The notes under the pieces: model-generated
What the model was told of the DNA's origin: nothing
The model's input: the letters and a program-made list of their open reading frames with translations, nothing else
Database searches by the model: none
In this document: piece after piece, positions 8,355-16,023 of the stretch
Layout of the letters: the number at the start of each line of letters is the position of its first letter
Position numbering within the stretch: position 1 is the first letter of the stretch
Made by a program: the position numbers and the translations under genes
NCBI RefSeq assembly: GCF_900102375.1
Contig: NZ_FNBO01000005.1
Span: 62,001 to 126,000 of the forward strand
DNA: 64,000 nt
Reading direction: 5' to 3'
Origin: Halorubrum xinjiangense
Lineage (GTDB): Archaea; Halobacteriota; Halobacteria; Halobacteriales; Haloferacaceae

Positions 8355-9782
8355 ATGCGAGACGAGCACACACGGCGAGCGTATCTGCGAGGAACCGGCG
8401 CCGCGGTCGGCGCGGCTGGACTCACCGGACTGGCCGGCTGTTCCGGCGGGGGAGACGGTGGCGACGGCTCGGACGGGGACGACGGGTCGGACGGGAGCGA
8501 CGGCGGTGACGGCTCCGACGGCGGCGACGGGGGCGACCTCTCCGGCGAGACGATCCGGATCGGTGCGCTCCAGCCGACCTCCGGTGACCTCCAGTACTAC
8601 GGGCAGATCAGCCTCCGCGGGTTCTACTCCGGGCTGGCGTACAAACACGACCTGGACCCGATCGAGGAGGCCACACCGGGGACGTACACGGTCGAGCCCG
8701 AGGGGGGGCCGACTTACGAGATCATCGTCGAGGACACGGGCTTCAGCCCGGACACGGCACAGAGCGTCGCGACCGACCTCGTGGTCGACGAGGACGTCGA
8801 CGTGCTGTTCGGGGCGTCCTCGTCGGACAGCGCGCGGCGCGTGATCGACACGGTCGTCGACGAGAGCGAGGTCCCGTTCCTCATCGGCCCCGCCGCCGAC
8901 GCCGACATCACCGTCAGCGAGGAGTTCTGTCACCCGCTGGCGTTCCGCGCGAGCGAGCACACCGCGATGGACGCGCGCGCCGGGGGGACGTACGTGGCGC
9001 AGAACTTCGACATCGACACCGTCGCCATCTTCGCGTCGGACAACGCGTTCGGGCAGGGCGTCGCGAACAACTACACGGAGGTGTTGGAGGCACAGGGCGT
9101 CGAGGTCCTCGAACCGCGGTTCGTCGAGGTCGGGTACTCCGAGTTCGACGGCCTCTTCGAACAGGCGATCTCGGACGGCGCGAGCGGCGTCGTCGGGGGG
9201 TTCACCGCCGCGACGCTGCCGCAGTTCCTCTCGGCGGCGGTGTCGTACGACATCCAGGTGTTCGGCGGCTTCGCGGCGCTTTTGACGACGCAGCTCATCG
9301 GCGGGACGATCGAGTCGGCGCTGGGCGAGGACTTCACGGCGCAGGACATCAAAGACGCCGGGCTCGGCCCGTTCACCACGCGGTACCACTGGAACCAGTA
9401 CGACAACGAGATCAACGATGCGTTCATCGACATGCACACGGAGGCGTACGGCATCGTGCCGGACCTGTTCAGCTCGGGGACGTTCACGATGGCCTCCGCG
9501 CTCTCGCAGGCCGTCGCCGAGTCGGGTTCCACCGACGGCGCCGACATCGCCGACGCGCTGCGCGGCATGACCGTCACGGACACGCCGAAGGGCGCGGACG
9601 GGTACACGTTCCAGGAGCACAACAACCAGGCGGCCTCGCAGATGACGGTCGCGTGGCCCGTCCCGACGAGCGACGAGTACGCCGATACCTGGGACGCCTC
9701 GATCATGCCCGGCGAGCCGGAGCAGCGCCTCGACGCAGAGGACGTGATGGTCCCCGAAGACGACGCGAGCTGCTCGCTGTAA
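8355..9782 (+). CDS. ABC importer substrate-binding protein, branched-chain amino acid type (Tat lipoprotein)
   Basis: A periplasmic-binding-protein type I component of the HAAT/Liv family, 475 residues from ATG 8355 (an in-frame start at 8328 would add nine residues before the signal). The N-terminus has a twin-arginine-like RRAYLRG, a short hydrophobic stretch and the lipobox LAGC, so it is probably exported folded and lipid-anchored. A Gly/Asp/Ser linker of about 30 residues follows. The mature domain begins ETIRIGALQPTSGDLQYYG and contains DDxx-like hinge segments such as VDVLFGASSSDSARR. It feeds the permeases and ATPases downstream; the ligand may be an amino acid, amide or organic acid. 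Confidence 0.92.
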   Translation: MRDEHTRRAYLRGTGAAVGAAGLTGLAGCSGGGDGGDGSDGDDGSDGSDGGDGSDGGDGGDLSGETIRIGALQPTSGDLQYYGQISLRGFYSGLAYKHDLDPIEEATPGTYTVEPEGGPTYEIIVEDTGFSPDTAQSVATDLVVDEDVDVLFGASSSDSARRVIDTVVDESEVPFLIGPAADADITVSEEFCHPLAFRASEHTAMDARAGGTYVAQNFDIDTVAIFASDNAFGQGVANNYTEVLEAQGVEVLEPRFVEVGYSEFDGLFEQAISDGASGVVGGFTAATLPQFLSAAVSYDIQVFGGFAALLTTQLIGGTIESALGEDFTAQDIKDAGLGPFTTRYHWNQYDNEINDAFIDMHTEAYGIVPDLFSSGTFTMASALSQAVAESGSTDGADIADALRGMTVTDTPKGADGYTFQEHNNQAASQMTVAWPVPTSDEYADTWDASIMPGEPEQRLDAEDVMVPEDDASCSL

Positions 9783-10750
9783 TGCTGTTGGAGACCGAGG
9801 GGCTCACGAAGCGCTTCGGCGGGATCACCGCCGTCGACGGCGTCGACTTCGCGCTGGAGGCCGGCGAGCTCTGCTCGATCATCGGCCCGAACGGGGCGGG
9901 GAAGACGACGTTCTTCAACCTGCTCACGGGCGTGTTAGAGCCCTCCGACGGACGGATTCGCTTCGACCCGCCGGCCGACGACGGCGCGAGGGCAGAGGCG
10001 GGCCCGACAGCGGCGGGCGGGGCCGCCTCGGCCGCGGCGAACGGGACCGGCTCGGCGGTCGACATCACCGCCGCCTCGCCGGATGAAACCGCGCTCGCCG
10101 GCATCCACCGGTCCTACCAGATCACGAACCTGTTCCCGACGCTGTCGGTGCTGGAGAACGTCCGTGTGGCGGCGCAAGCCAGCCGCGGAAACGACTCGTG
10201 GAAGCTGTGGCGCAACGTGACGGAGTTCGAGGACCACTACGCGGAGGCGACCGCGATCCTCGAACGGATCGGACTGGCAGCGGAGGCGGAGACCGTCACC
10301 GAGAACCTGAGCCACGGCGAGAAGCGGAGCCTCGAGATCGGCGTCGCGCTCGCCGGCGACCCTGACCTTCTCCTCCTCGACGAGCCGACCGCCGGGGTGT
10401 CGAGCGAGGGCGTCGACGAGGTCGTCGCGCTGATCGAGGACGTCGCGGCGGACCACTCGGTGATGCTCATCGAGCACAACATGGAGGTGGTGATGGACAT
10501 TTCCGACCGGATCGCCGTCCTCCACCGCGGCGAGCTGATCGCCGACGGGCCGCCCGAGGACGTGCGCGGCGACGAGGCCGTTCAGGAGGCGTACCTCGGC
10601 GGGTACGGTCGCGAGGGGTCCGCGGGCGACGGCAGCGCCGTCGGAGGGGACGCCGACGGGGACGCCGACGGGGACGCCGGCGCCGACCGCGACGGCGACG
10701 CCGCGGCCGACGGCGGCCGCCGCGCGAGCGTCGGGGGTGACACGCGGTGA
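9782..10750 (+). CDS. ABC transporter ATP-binding protein, LivG type
   Basis: A 322-residue ATPase whose ATG overlaps the stop of the binding-protein gene by one base. It has Walker A GPNGAGKTT (about 35-43), signature LSHGEKRSLEIG, Walker B LLLLDEPTAGVS and switch His in MLIEHNME. Two low-complexity segments are unusual: an Ala/Gly-rich insertion of about 45 residues between Walker A and the signature (about 58-105), and a roughly 45-residue Asp/Gly/Ala-rich C-terminal tail after GGYGREGS. Both look like haloarchaeal acidic additions rather than new domains. It pairs with the LivF-type gene. Confidence 0.93.
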   Translation: MLLETEGLTKRFGGITAVDGVDFALEAGELCSIIGPNGAGKTTFFNLLTGVLEPSDGRIRFDPPADDGARAEAGPTAAGGAASAAANGTGSAVDITAASPDETALAGIHRSYQITNLFPTLSVLENVRVAAQASRGNDSWKLWRNVTEFEDHYAEATAILERIGLAAEAETVTENLSHGEKRSLEIGVALAGDPDLLLLDEPTAGVSSEGVDEVVALIEDVAADHSVMLIEHNMEVVMDISDRIAVLHRGELIADGPPEDVRGDEAVQEAYLGGYGREGSAGDGSAVGGDADGDADGDAGADRDGDAAADGGRRASVGGDTR

Positions 10751-11445
10751 CGACCCTCGAACTCGACGGCGTCCACACCTACTACGGAGAGAGCCATATC
10801 CTCCAGGGGCTCTCCCTGTCGGTCGAGGAGGGCGAGATCGTCGCCCTCGTCGGGCGCAACGGCGTCGGGAAGACGACGACGCTCCGCACCGCGCTCGGCC
10901 TGACGCCGCCCCGCGAGGGGACGGTCTGGTTCGACGGAACGGACGTGACGGGGATGGAGCCCCACGAGATCGCCGCCCGCGGGATGGGGTGGGTGCCGGA
11001 GGAGCGCCGTGTGTTCTCGCATCTCACGGTCGCGGAGAACCTCCGCGTCGCCGCCCACTCGGCGGCCGATCCCGACGCTCGGATCGCGGAGGCGTACGAG
11101 CTGTTCCCGGCGCTCGACCGCTTCGCGGACAAGGAGGCCGGCGATTTAAGCGGCGGCCAACAGCAGATGCTCGCCATCGCCCGCGGCATGGTCGGCGACA
11201 ACGACCTACTGCTCGTCGACGAGCCGAGCGAGGGGCTCGCGCCGCAGATCGTCGAGGACGTCGTCGAGGCCCTTCGCGCGGCCTCCGCTGACACCACGAT
11301 GGTCCTCGTCGAGCAGAACTTCCGGCTGGCGATGGATCTGGCCGACCGGTTCTACCTCGTCGACCACGGCGTCGTCGTGGAGGCGGGCGAGACGGCCGGC
11401 GTCACGAGCGAGGACGAGCGAATCCGGAGGTACCTGACGGCATGA
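10747..11445 (+). CDS. ABC transporter ATP-binding protein, LivF type
   Basis: A 232-residue second ATPase of the importer. The GTG start at 10747 overlaps the previous stop (GTGA). Walker A is GRNGVGKTT (about 36-44), the signature is LSGGQQQMLAIARG, Walker B is LLLVDEPSEGLAP, and the His switch is in LVEQNF (Q replaces the usual His position, as often seen in LivF). ITYPERRVF-type LivF motifs appear as VPEERRVFSHLTV. Translationally coupled with its neighbours. Confidence 0.93.
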   Translation: MTTLELDGVHTYYGESHILQGLSLSVEEGEIVALVGRNGVGKTTTLRTALGLTPPREGTVWFDGTDVTGMEPHEIAARGMGWVPEERRVFSHLTVAENLRVAAHSAADPDARIAEAYELFPALDRFADKEAGDLSGGQQQMLAIARGMVGDNDLLLVDEPSEGLAPQIVEDVVEALRAASADTTMVLVEQNFRLAMDLADRFYLVDHGVVVEAGETAGVTSEDERIRRYLTA

Positions 11446-12494
11446 GCCTCGCACCGCTCGTCGCCGTCGTCTCGCAGGTCGCCCCGCTCGTCGACCCGGG
11501 CGCGCTCCTCGCGACCGGGGGCGCGGTCGAGGGGATTCAGACCGCGGCCCGCGTGCTCGCCGAGGGGATCGGCAAGGGCGCGGTGTACTTCACCATCGCC
11601 GTCGGGCTGACGCTCGTCTTCGGGCTGATGGGCGTGCTCAACTTCGCGCACGGCGCGGTCGCGATGGTCGGCGCGTACCTCGGCGGCCTCGTGCTGGTCC
11701 TCGTCGTCGGCGCGAACACCGGGACGATCGCGACGATACTCGTCTTCTTCGTCGCGCTGGCGCTCGTGTTCGCGGTCACCACCGCCGCCGGCAGCGCGAT
11801 GGAAGTGGCGCTGATCCGTCCGATCTACGACCGCACGCCCACCTACCAGATCCTGTTGACGTTCGGCGTCTCGCTCATCATCGAGGAGGTCGCCCGGATC
11901 GTCTTGACGCTCCGCGGGATCCAGCCGGACCCGCAGTGGCAGGCGCCGATGGCCACGGCCCCGGACGTGTTGTTGGGTCGGACCGAGCTGCTCGGGATCG
12001 GCGTCAGGCGGCTCTACCTCTTCGAGGTCGCGATCGGCGCGGTCGTCGCGGTCGCGGTGTGGGCCTTCCTGACGAAGACGCTGTACGGGCTCTACATCCG
12101 CGCCGGCAGCGAGGACACCGAGATGGTCCAGGCGCTCGGCATCGACGTGCGGCAGGCGTTCACCGTCGTGTTCGGCGTCGGCACCGGTCTCGCCGCGGTC
12201 GGCGGCGTGCTGCTGATGTGGGACCCGATCTGGGGCCCGAGCGTCCTGTTGAGCATCGACGTGCTGCTGTACGCGTTCGTCGTCGTCATCATCGGCGGGC
12301 TCGGGAGCTTCACCGGGACGCTCGTCGCGGCCGGCATCGTCGGGATCGCGGACTCGGTGACGACGTGGCTGTTCACCACCGGGATCGTCACCTTCCCCGG
12401 CCTCTCCGAGGTGACCATCTTCCTCCTGCTCGTGGTGATGCTCATCATCCGCCCGCAGGGGCTCTACGGCGTCGAGGAGGTGGGGGGCCATTAG
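11442..12494 (+). CDS. Branched-chain amino acid type ABC permease, LivH type
   Basis: A 350-residue integral membrane protein with about eight hydrophobic segments. It has the LivH signature GLTLVFGLMGVLNFAHGA and the coupling motif around VQALGIDVRQAFTVVFGVGTGLA (written here as one stretch only for location near residue 230). Its ATG overlaps the LivF stop (ATGA). It is about 50 residues longer than typical LivH, mostly at the N-terminus, which has an extra hydrophobic segment. It forms the membrane channel together with the LivM-type protein. Confidence 0.92.
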   Translation: MSLAPLVAVVSQVAPLVDPGALLATGGAVEGIQTAARVLAEGIGKGAVYFTIAVGLTLVFGLMGVLNFAHGAVAMVGAYLGGLVLVLVVGANTGTIATILVFFVALALVFAVTTAAGSAMEVALIRPIYDRTPTYQILLTFGVSLIIEEVARIVLTLRGIQPDPQWQAPMATAPDVLLGRTELLGIGVRRLYLFEVAIGAVVAVAVWAFLTKTLYGLYIRAGSEDTEMVQALGIDVRQAFTVVFGVGTGLAAVGGVLLMWDPIWGPSVLLSIDVLLYAFVVVIIGGLGSFTGTLVAAGIVGIADSVTTWLFTTGIVTFPGLSEVTIFLLLVVMLIIRPQGLYGVEEVGGH

Positions 12495-13851
12495 CGACCC
12501 CGACCGTCCGGCCGACGCGGACGCCCCTGTCGACGCGGACGCTCCGGCGGAGGAGGACGTCCCCGTCGACGAAGACGCGCCGGTCGACGAGAAGGATCCG
12601 CTCCCGCCGTCGAGCGCGACCGGCGGCCTCCGCGAGCACCTGCGGGACCACGTCGTTCACGCGGCCGTGATCGTCGGCTTCCTCCTGTACCCGCTCGTCT
12701 ACGAGGCGCTGCTGGCGACGCCGGCCGCCCCGTTCGCGGAGGCGTTCCTCCCCGCGATCACGTTCATGGTTGTGGTGCTGTACATGGGGCTGTTCGCGAT
12801 GAGTTTTGACTTCGTCAGCGGCTACACCGGCTACCTCTCGTTCGGTCACGCGGCGTTCTTCGGCACGGGCGCGTACTTCGTCGTCCTCGCCGCGAACGGG
12901 CAGGTGCCGGGGGTCCCCGGTGGGACGCCGTTCATGATCACCCTGCTGCTGGGGGCAACGCTGGCCGGCCTGCTCGCGCTCGTCATCGGGTCGGTGTCGT
13001 TCCGGCTCACGGGCGTCTACTTCGCGATGATCACGCTCGGATTCGCGCAGGTGATCTACGAGCTGATCCGCTCGTGGGGGTACGTCTCGACGAACCCGAC
13101 CGAGGGCGCGACGGTGAGCGGCGACGCGCTCGCCATCGGCGTCCCCTACGTCGACGCATTGAGCCTCGACGTGGGCCGGCTCACGGGCGAGAGCGTCGAG
13201 AACCTGCTCGGGCTCGGGATCGACCTGTCGGCGACGGTGGTCTCGTACTACGCGCTCGGGGTCGTCGTGGTCGGCTGCTACTTCGCGATGCAGCGGATCA
13301 TCCACTCGCCGTTCGGGCGCGTGATGATCGCGATCCGCGAAAACGAGGAGCGAGCGCGCGCCGTCGGCTACCCGACCTACCGGTTCAAGCTGGCCGCATT
13401 CGCCATCAGCGGCTTCTTCGGGGCGATCGCGGGCGGGATCTTCGCCGCCTACTCGCGGTCGGTCGCCCCCGACGGAACGTTCTACTTCCTCGTCACCGCC
13501 GACGCGCTGATCACGACGATCGTGGGCGGGTTCGGCACCCTCGCGGGGCCGATCTACGGGACCCTGTTCAATCAGGGGTTAGAGGACGTCCTCTCCACCG
13601 AGAGCGGCGGGATCGCGACGCTGCTGCGCGAGGGGCTTCCGCCGAGCGTCCTCGAAGCCGACCTCTTCGGGGTCAGCTTAGAGCTGTTCGTCAACACCGC
13701 GGTCGACGGGCGCGCCCCGCTGTACCTCGGGATCATCTTCGTGCTGTTCGTGCTGTTCGTCCCGAACGGCATCCTCGGGACGCTGCGCGACCGGCTCGGC
13801 GGCACCGTCGGGAAGCGGCTCCCGTACCACCTGCGGCGCTACCGCCGGTAG
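12490..13851 (+). CDS. Branched-chain amino acid type ABC permease, LivM type (unusual start)
   Basis: Membrane partner of the LivH-type permease, with about nine hydrophobic segments, the motif DFVSGYTGYLSFGHAAF near residue 110, and a coupling loop containing RENEERARAVGYPTYRFK. The coding frame is open without ATG or GTG from the LivH stop until GTG 12667, which lies at the edge of the first membrane segment. ATT at 12490 overlaps the LivH stop and would give MSDPDRPADAD, an acidic N-terminus of the usual haloarchaeal kind. I therefore place the start there (453 residues), with GTG 12667 as the alternative (394 residues). Confidence 0.8.
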   Translation: MSDPDRPADADAPVDADAPAEEDVPVDEDAPVDEKDPLPPSSATGGLREHLRDHVVHAAVIVGFLLYPLVYEALLATPAAPFAEAFLPAITFMVVVLYMGLFAMSFDFVSGYTGYLSFGHAAFFGTGAYFVVLAANGQVPGVPGGTPFMITLLLGATLAGLLALVIGSVSFRLTGVYFAMITLGFAQVIYELIRSWGYVSTNPTEGATVSGDALAIGVPYVDALSLDVGRLTGESVENLLGLGIDLSATVVSYYALGVVVVGCYFAMQRIIHSPFGRVMIAIRENEERARAVGYPTYRFKLAAFAISGFFGAIAGGIFAAYSRSVAPDGTFYFLVTADALITTIVGGFGTLAGPIYGTLFNQGLEDVLSTESGGIATLLREGLPPSVLEADLFGVSLELFVNTAVDGRAPLYLGIIFVLFVLFVPNGILGTLRDRLGGTVGKRLPYHLRRYRR

Positions 13852-14001
13852 CGTCGCGGGCCCGCCGCGCCGTTGCGGCGGACGCGGAACGACAACACCC
13901 TGCGATTCGGATACACGACACATGACCGACACCACGCGACACGACGAATCGGACAGCGACCGACGCAACGAGTGGCACAGCGGCCGACCCGGAGGCGACC
14001 G

Positions 14002-15075
14002 ATGACCGTCGGTATCACCGGCGTCGGGACATACGTCCCGGACGAGACGATCACGGGCGAGGCCATCGCGGCCGAAAGCGGGATCCCCGAGGGCGTCGTC
14101 GTCGAGAAGATGGGCGTCCGTGAGAAGCACGTCTGCCCGCCCGACGGCGACCACGCGACCGACATGTCGGTGAAAGCGGCCGAGGCCGCGCTCGCGGATG
14201 CGGCCGTCGACCCGACGGACCTCGACGTCGTCCTCTATCATGGCTCGGAGTACAAAGACCACGTCGTCTGGTCGGCGGCGGCCGCGATAACCGACCGGCT
14301 AGGGGCGACGAACGCGTACGCGACCGAGAGCTACACGCTCTGTGCGGGCGCGCCGATCGCGCTCCGGCAGGTGACCGCGCAGCTGGAGACCGAGCCGATC
14401 GATACCGCGCTGCTCGTCGCCGCCAGCCGCGAGGAGGACCTCGTCGACTACGGCAACGAGGACAGCTCGTTCATGTTCAACTTCGGCAGCGGCGCGAGCG
14501 CGTTCGTCGTCGAGGCGGCGGACGGGGGCGAAGCCGGCGACGGCGACGGGAGCGAAGCCGGCGACGGCGACCCCTTCGACGGCCGAGCGCGGGCGACCGT
14601 TCGGGCCAGCGCGGCCGAGACGGACGGCTCGTTCGCCGACGACGTGGTGATGCCCGCGGGCGGGTCGAAGCGCCCGCCGAGCGAGGAGACGGTCCGCGAG
14701 CGGCTCCACACCCTCGACGTCCCGGACCCGGAGGGGATGAAGGAACGCTTGGGTCCGGTGTCGCTGCCCGCGTACCTCTCCGTCGCCGACACCGCCTTGG
14801 AGCGGTCCGGATTCAAGCGCGACGACCTCGATTTCGTCGCGCTTACGCACATGAAGCGGTCGTTCCACGAGCGCGTGCTCGACGAATTCGGCCTCGACCC
14901 CGCGAGCGACGGCTACTACCTCGACGAGTTCGGCCACGTCCAGAGCGTCGACCAGGCGCTCGCGGTGGAGCGCGGCGTCGAGACGGGCCGTCTCGAACCG
15001 GGCGACCTCGTGTGCCTGCTCGCGGCCGGAACGGGGTACACGTGGTCCGCGACCGTTATACGCTGGCGAGGCTGA
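14002..15075 (+). CDS. Thiolase-fold acyl-condensing enzyme (KAS III / HMG-CoA synthase-like)
   Basis: A 357-residue member of the ketoacyl-ACP synthase III/HMG-CoA synthase superfamily. The start MTVGITGVGTYVPDETI is the first strand of the thiolase fold; the catalytic Cys is in YTLCAGAP (C114). The His region is LTHMKRSFHERV and the second catalytic region DEFGHVQSVDQAL. The normal Asn-His pair is altered, since the third site reads FGHVQS where KAS III has an N-x-SAS-type motif. An acidic Gly/Asp insertion of about 20 residues sits near 175-195. It follows the importer by 150 bp in the same direction. The product is unknown; acetyl-CoA condensation or acyl transfer are both possible. Confidence 0.82.
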   Translation: MTVGITGVGTYVPDETITGEAIAAESGIPEGVVVEKMGVREKHVCPPDGDHATDMSVKAAEAALADAAVDPTDLDVVLYHGSEYKDHVVWSAAAAITDRLGATNAYATESYTLCAGAPIALRQVTAQLETEPIDTALLVAASREEDLVDYGNEDSSFMFNFGSGASAFVVEAADGGEAGDGDGSEAGDGDPFDGRARATVRASAAETDGSFADDVVMPAGGSKRPPSEETVRERLHTLDVPDPEGMKERLGPVSLPAYLSVADTALERSGFKRDDLDFVALTHMKRSFHERVLDEFGLDPASDGYYLDEFGHVQSVDQALAVERGVETGRLEPGDLVCLLAAGTGYTWSATVIRWRG

Positions 15076-15235
15076 CCGCTTATAAATGGTCGCTGGCGAA
15101 TTGACGGCGAACACCGCCAAAGCCCCAGCCGCTCACTTATAAATAATTGGCCGGAAATCGACGGATGACATCGCCAAAGCCCCAGCTGCTCACTTATAAA
15201 TGTCCGACAGTCGATCGGCAGAGACCACCTCCAAA
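15066..15235 (-). repeat. 57-bp tail repeats of element B
   Basis: Three units with CTTATAAAT at 15079, 15136 and 15193, exactly 57 bp apart. Each has a conserved block of roughly 30 bp (TTTATAAGTGAGC to GGGGCTTTGG on the minus strand) and a more variable block of about 25 bp. The last unit abuts the stop codon of the thiolase-fold gene. Confidence 0.7.
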
Positions 15236-15474
15236 GCCCCAGCCGCGAGGCGGGCGCACGCTTGCTGCGCTTCTCGTCGCTCGTTTCACTCGCTCCTGCG
15301 GTGCTTACGTCGCCTGCGCCCGCCTCGCGGCTGCCCCTTTGAGTCCCACCCCGCACGGCACCGCACCTCACACCTCCCCAGCCTCGCCGCTCGCTCCCTC
15401 CGGTCGCTCGCGGCGTCCCTCGCGCGTGCTGACTCGCGGCCGCCGGTGGCGGCCGCTCGCAGGCACGCGCCACC
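15229..15474 (-). ncRNA. Structured RNA-like element, copy B
   Basis: On the minus strand it starts GGTGGCGCGTGCC. It folds a 5' hairpin (GCGCGTGC/GCACGCGC with an inner GCGGCCGCC/GGCGGCCGC stem) and a second hairpin (CGCCGC/GCGGCG), then the conserved core ending GGGACTCAAAGGGG. The third helix pairs CAGCCGCGAGGCGGGCGCA with its complement. This stem differs from copies A, D and E at positions that change on both sides. A TATA box sits at 15493-15501, about 27 bp before the predicted 5' end. It lies 56 bp after the stop of the same-strand MaoC gene. Confidence 0.65.
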
Positions 15475-15492
15475 GCCTTGACTCGTCGCTTG

Positions 15493-15501
15493 TTTATATA
15501 C
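15493..15501 (-). promoter_or_regulatory. TATA box for element B
   Basis: On the minus strand the sequence is AGTATATAAACA, standing out from GC-rich surroundings. It is placed about 25-28 bp before GGTGGCGCG, the first base-paired part of element B. This position suggests that the element is transcribed from its own promoter. Confidence 0.5.
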
Positions 15502-15530
15502 TGTATCGGCCGGGTGTGTGGCTTCGTCAG

Positions 15531-15941
15531 TCAGTCGTCGGTTCCGTGCGGAACGGACAACACTGTCGCCTCGCCCGAGAGGACGCGCTCGTCGCGCTCG
15601 GGGACGGTCGCGGTCGTCTCGGCCTTGAGGCGGTCGCCGCCGAGGTCCTCGGTGACGCGGACGGTCGCCTCAACCGTCTCGCCCGGGTAGACCGGGTTCT
15701 CGAACGTGAGGTCCTGCGAGAGATAGACGATGTCGCCGGAGAGCCGCGCGAGCGCTCCGGAGACGACCGCGGCCGAGAGGATTCCGTGGGCGACGCGGCC
15801 GCCGAACATCGTCTCGGCGGCGTACTCGTCGTCGAGGTGGATCGGGTTCTCGTCGCCCGAGAGCGACGCGAACGTCTCGATCGTCTCCTCGGTGATCGGT
15901 ACCTCGTGGGACGCCGTCTCGCCGACCGTCGCGACTGGCAT
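15531..15941 (-). CDS. MaoC-like hot-dog dehydratase
   Basis: A 136-residue hot-dog-fold protein starting MPVATVGETASHEVPIT. The hydratase motif is FASLSGDENPIHLDDEYA (about 30-45), with the catalytic Asp and His of R-specific enoyl-CoA hydratases, followed by FGGRVAHGILSAAVVSG. Such enzymes add water to 2-enoyl-CoA thioesters. ATG 15941 is chosen because upstream in-frame sequence is not family-like. The GlpA-like gene ends 82 bp upstream on the same strand; element B follows. Confidence 0.9.
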   Translation of the reverse strand: MPVATVGETASHEVPITEETIETFASLSGDENPIHLDDEYAAETMFGGRVAHGILSAAVVSGALARLSGDIVYLSQDLTFENPVYPGETVEATVRVTEDLGGDRLKAETTATVPERDERVLSGEATVLSVPHGTDD

Positions 15942-16023
15942 ACCGATCGGTCGCGCTGTCGGGGCCTCAACCCCGTGGTTCAGCCTCGAACCCCGTTTCT
16001 TTCTCGGGGACGAGCCCCCCGAA

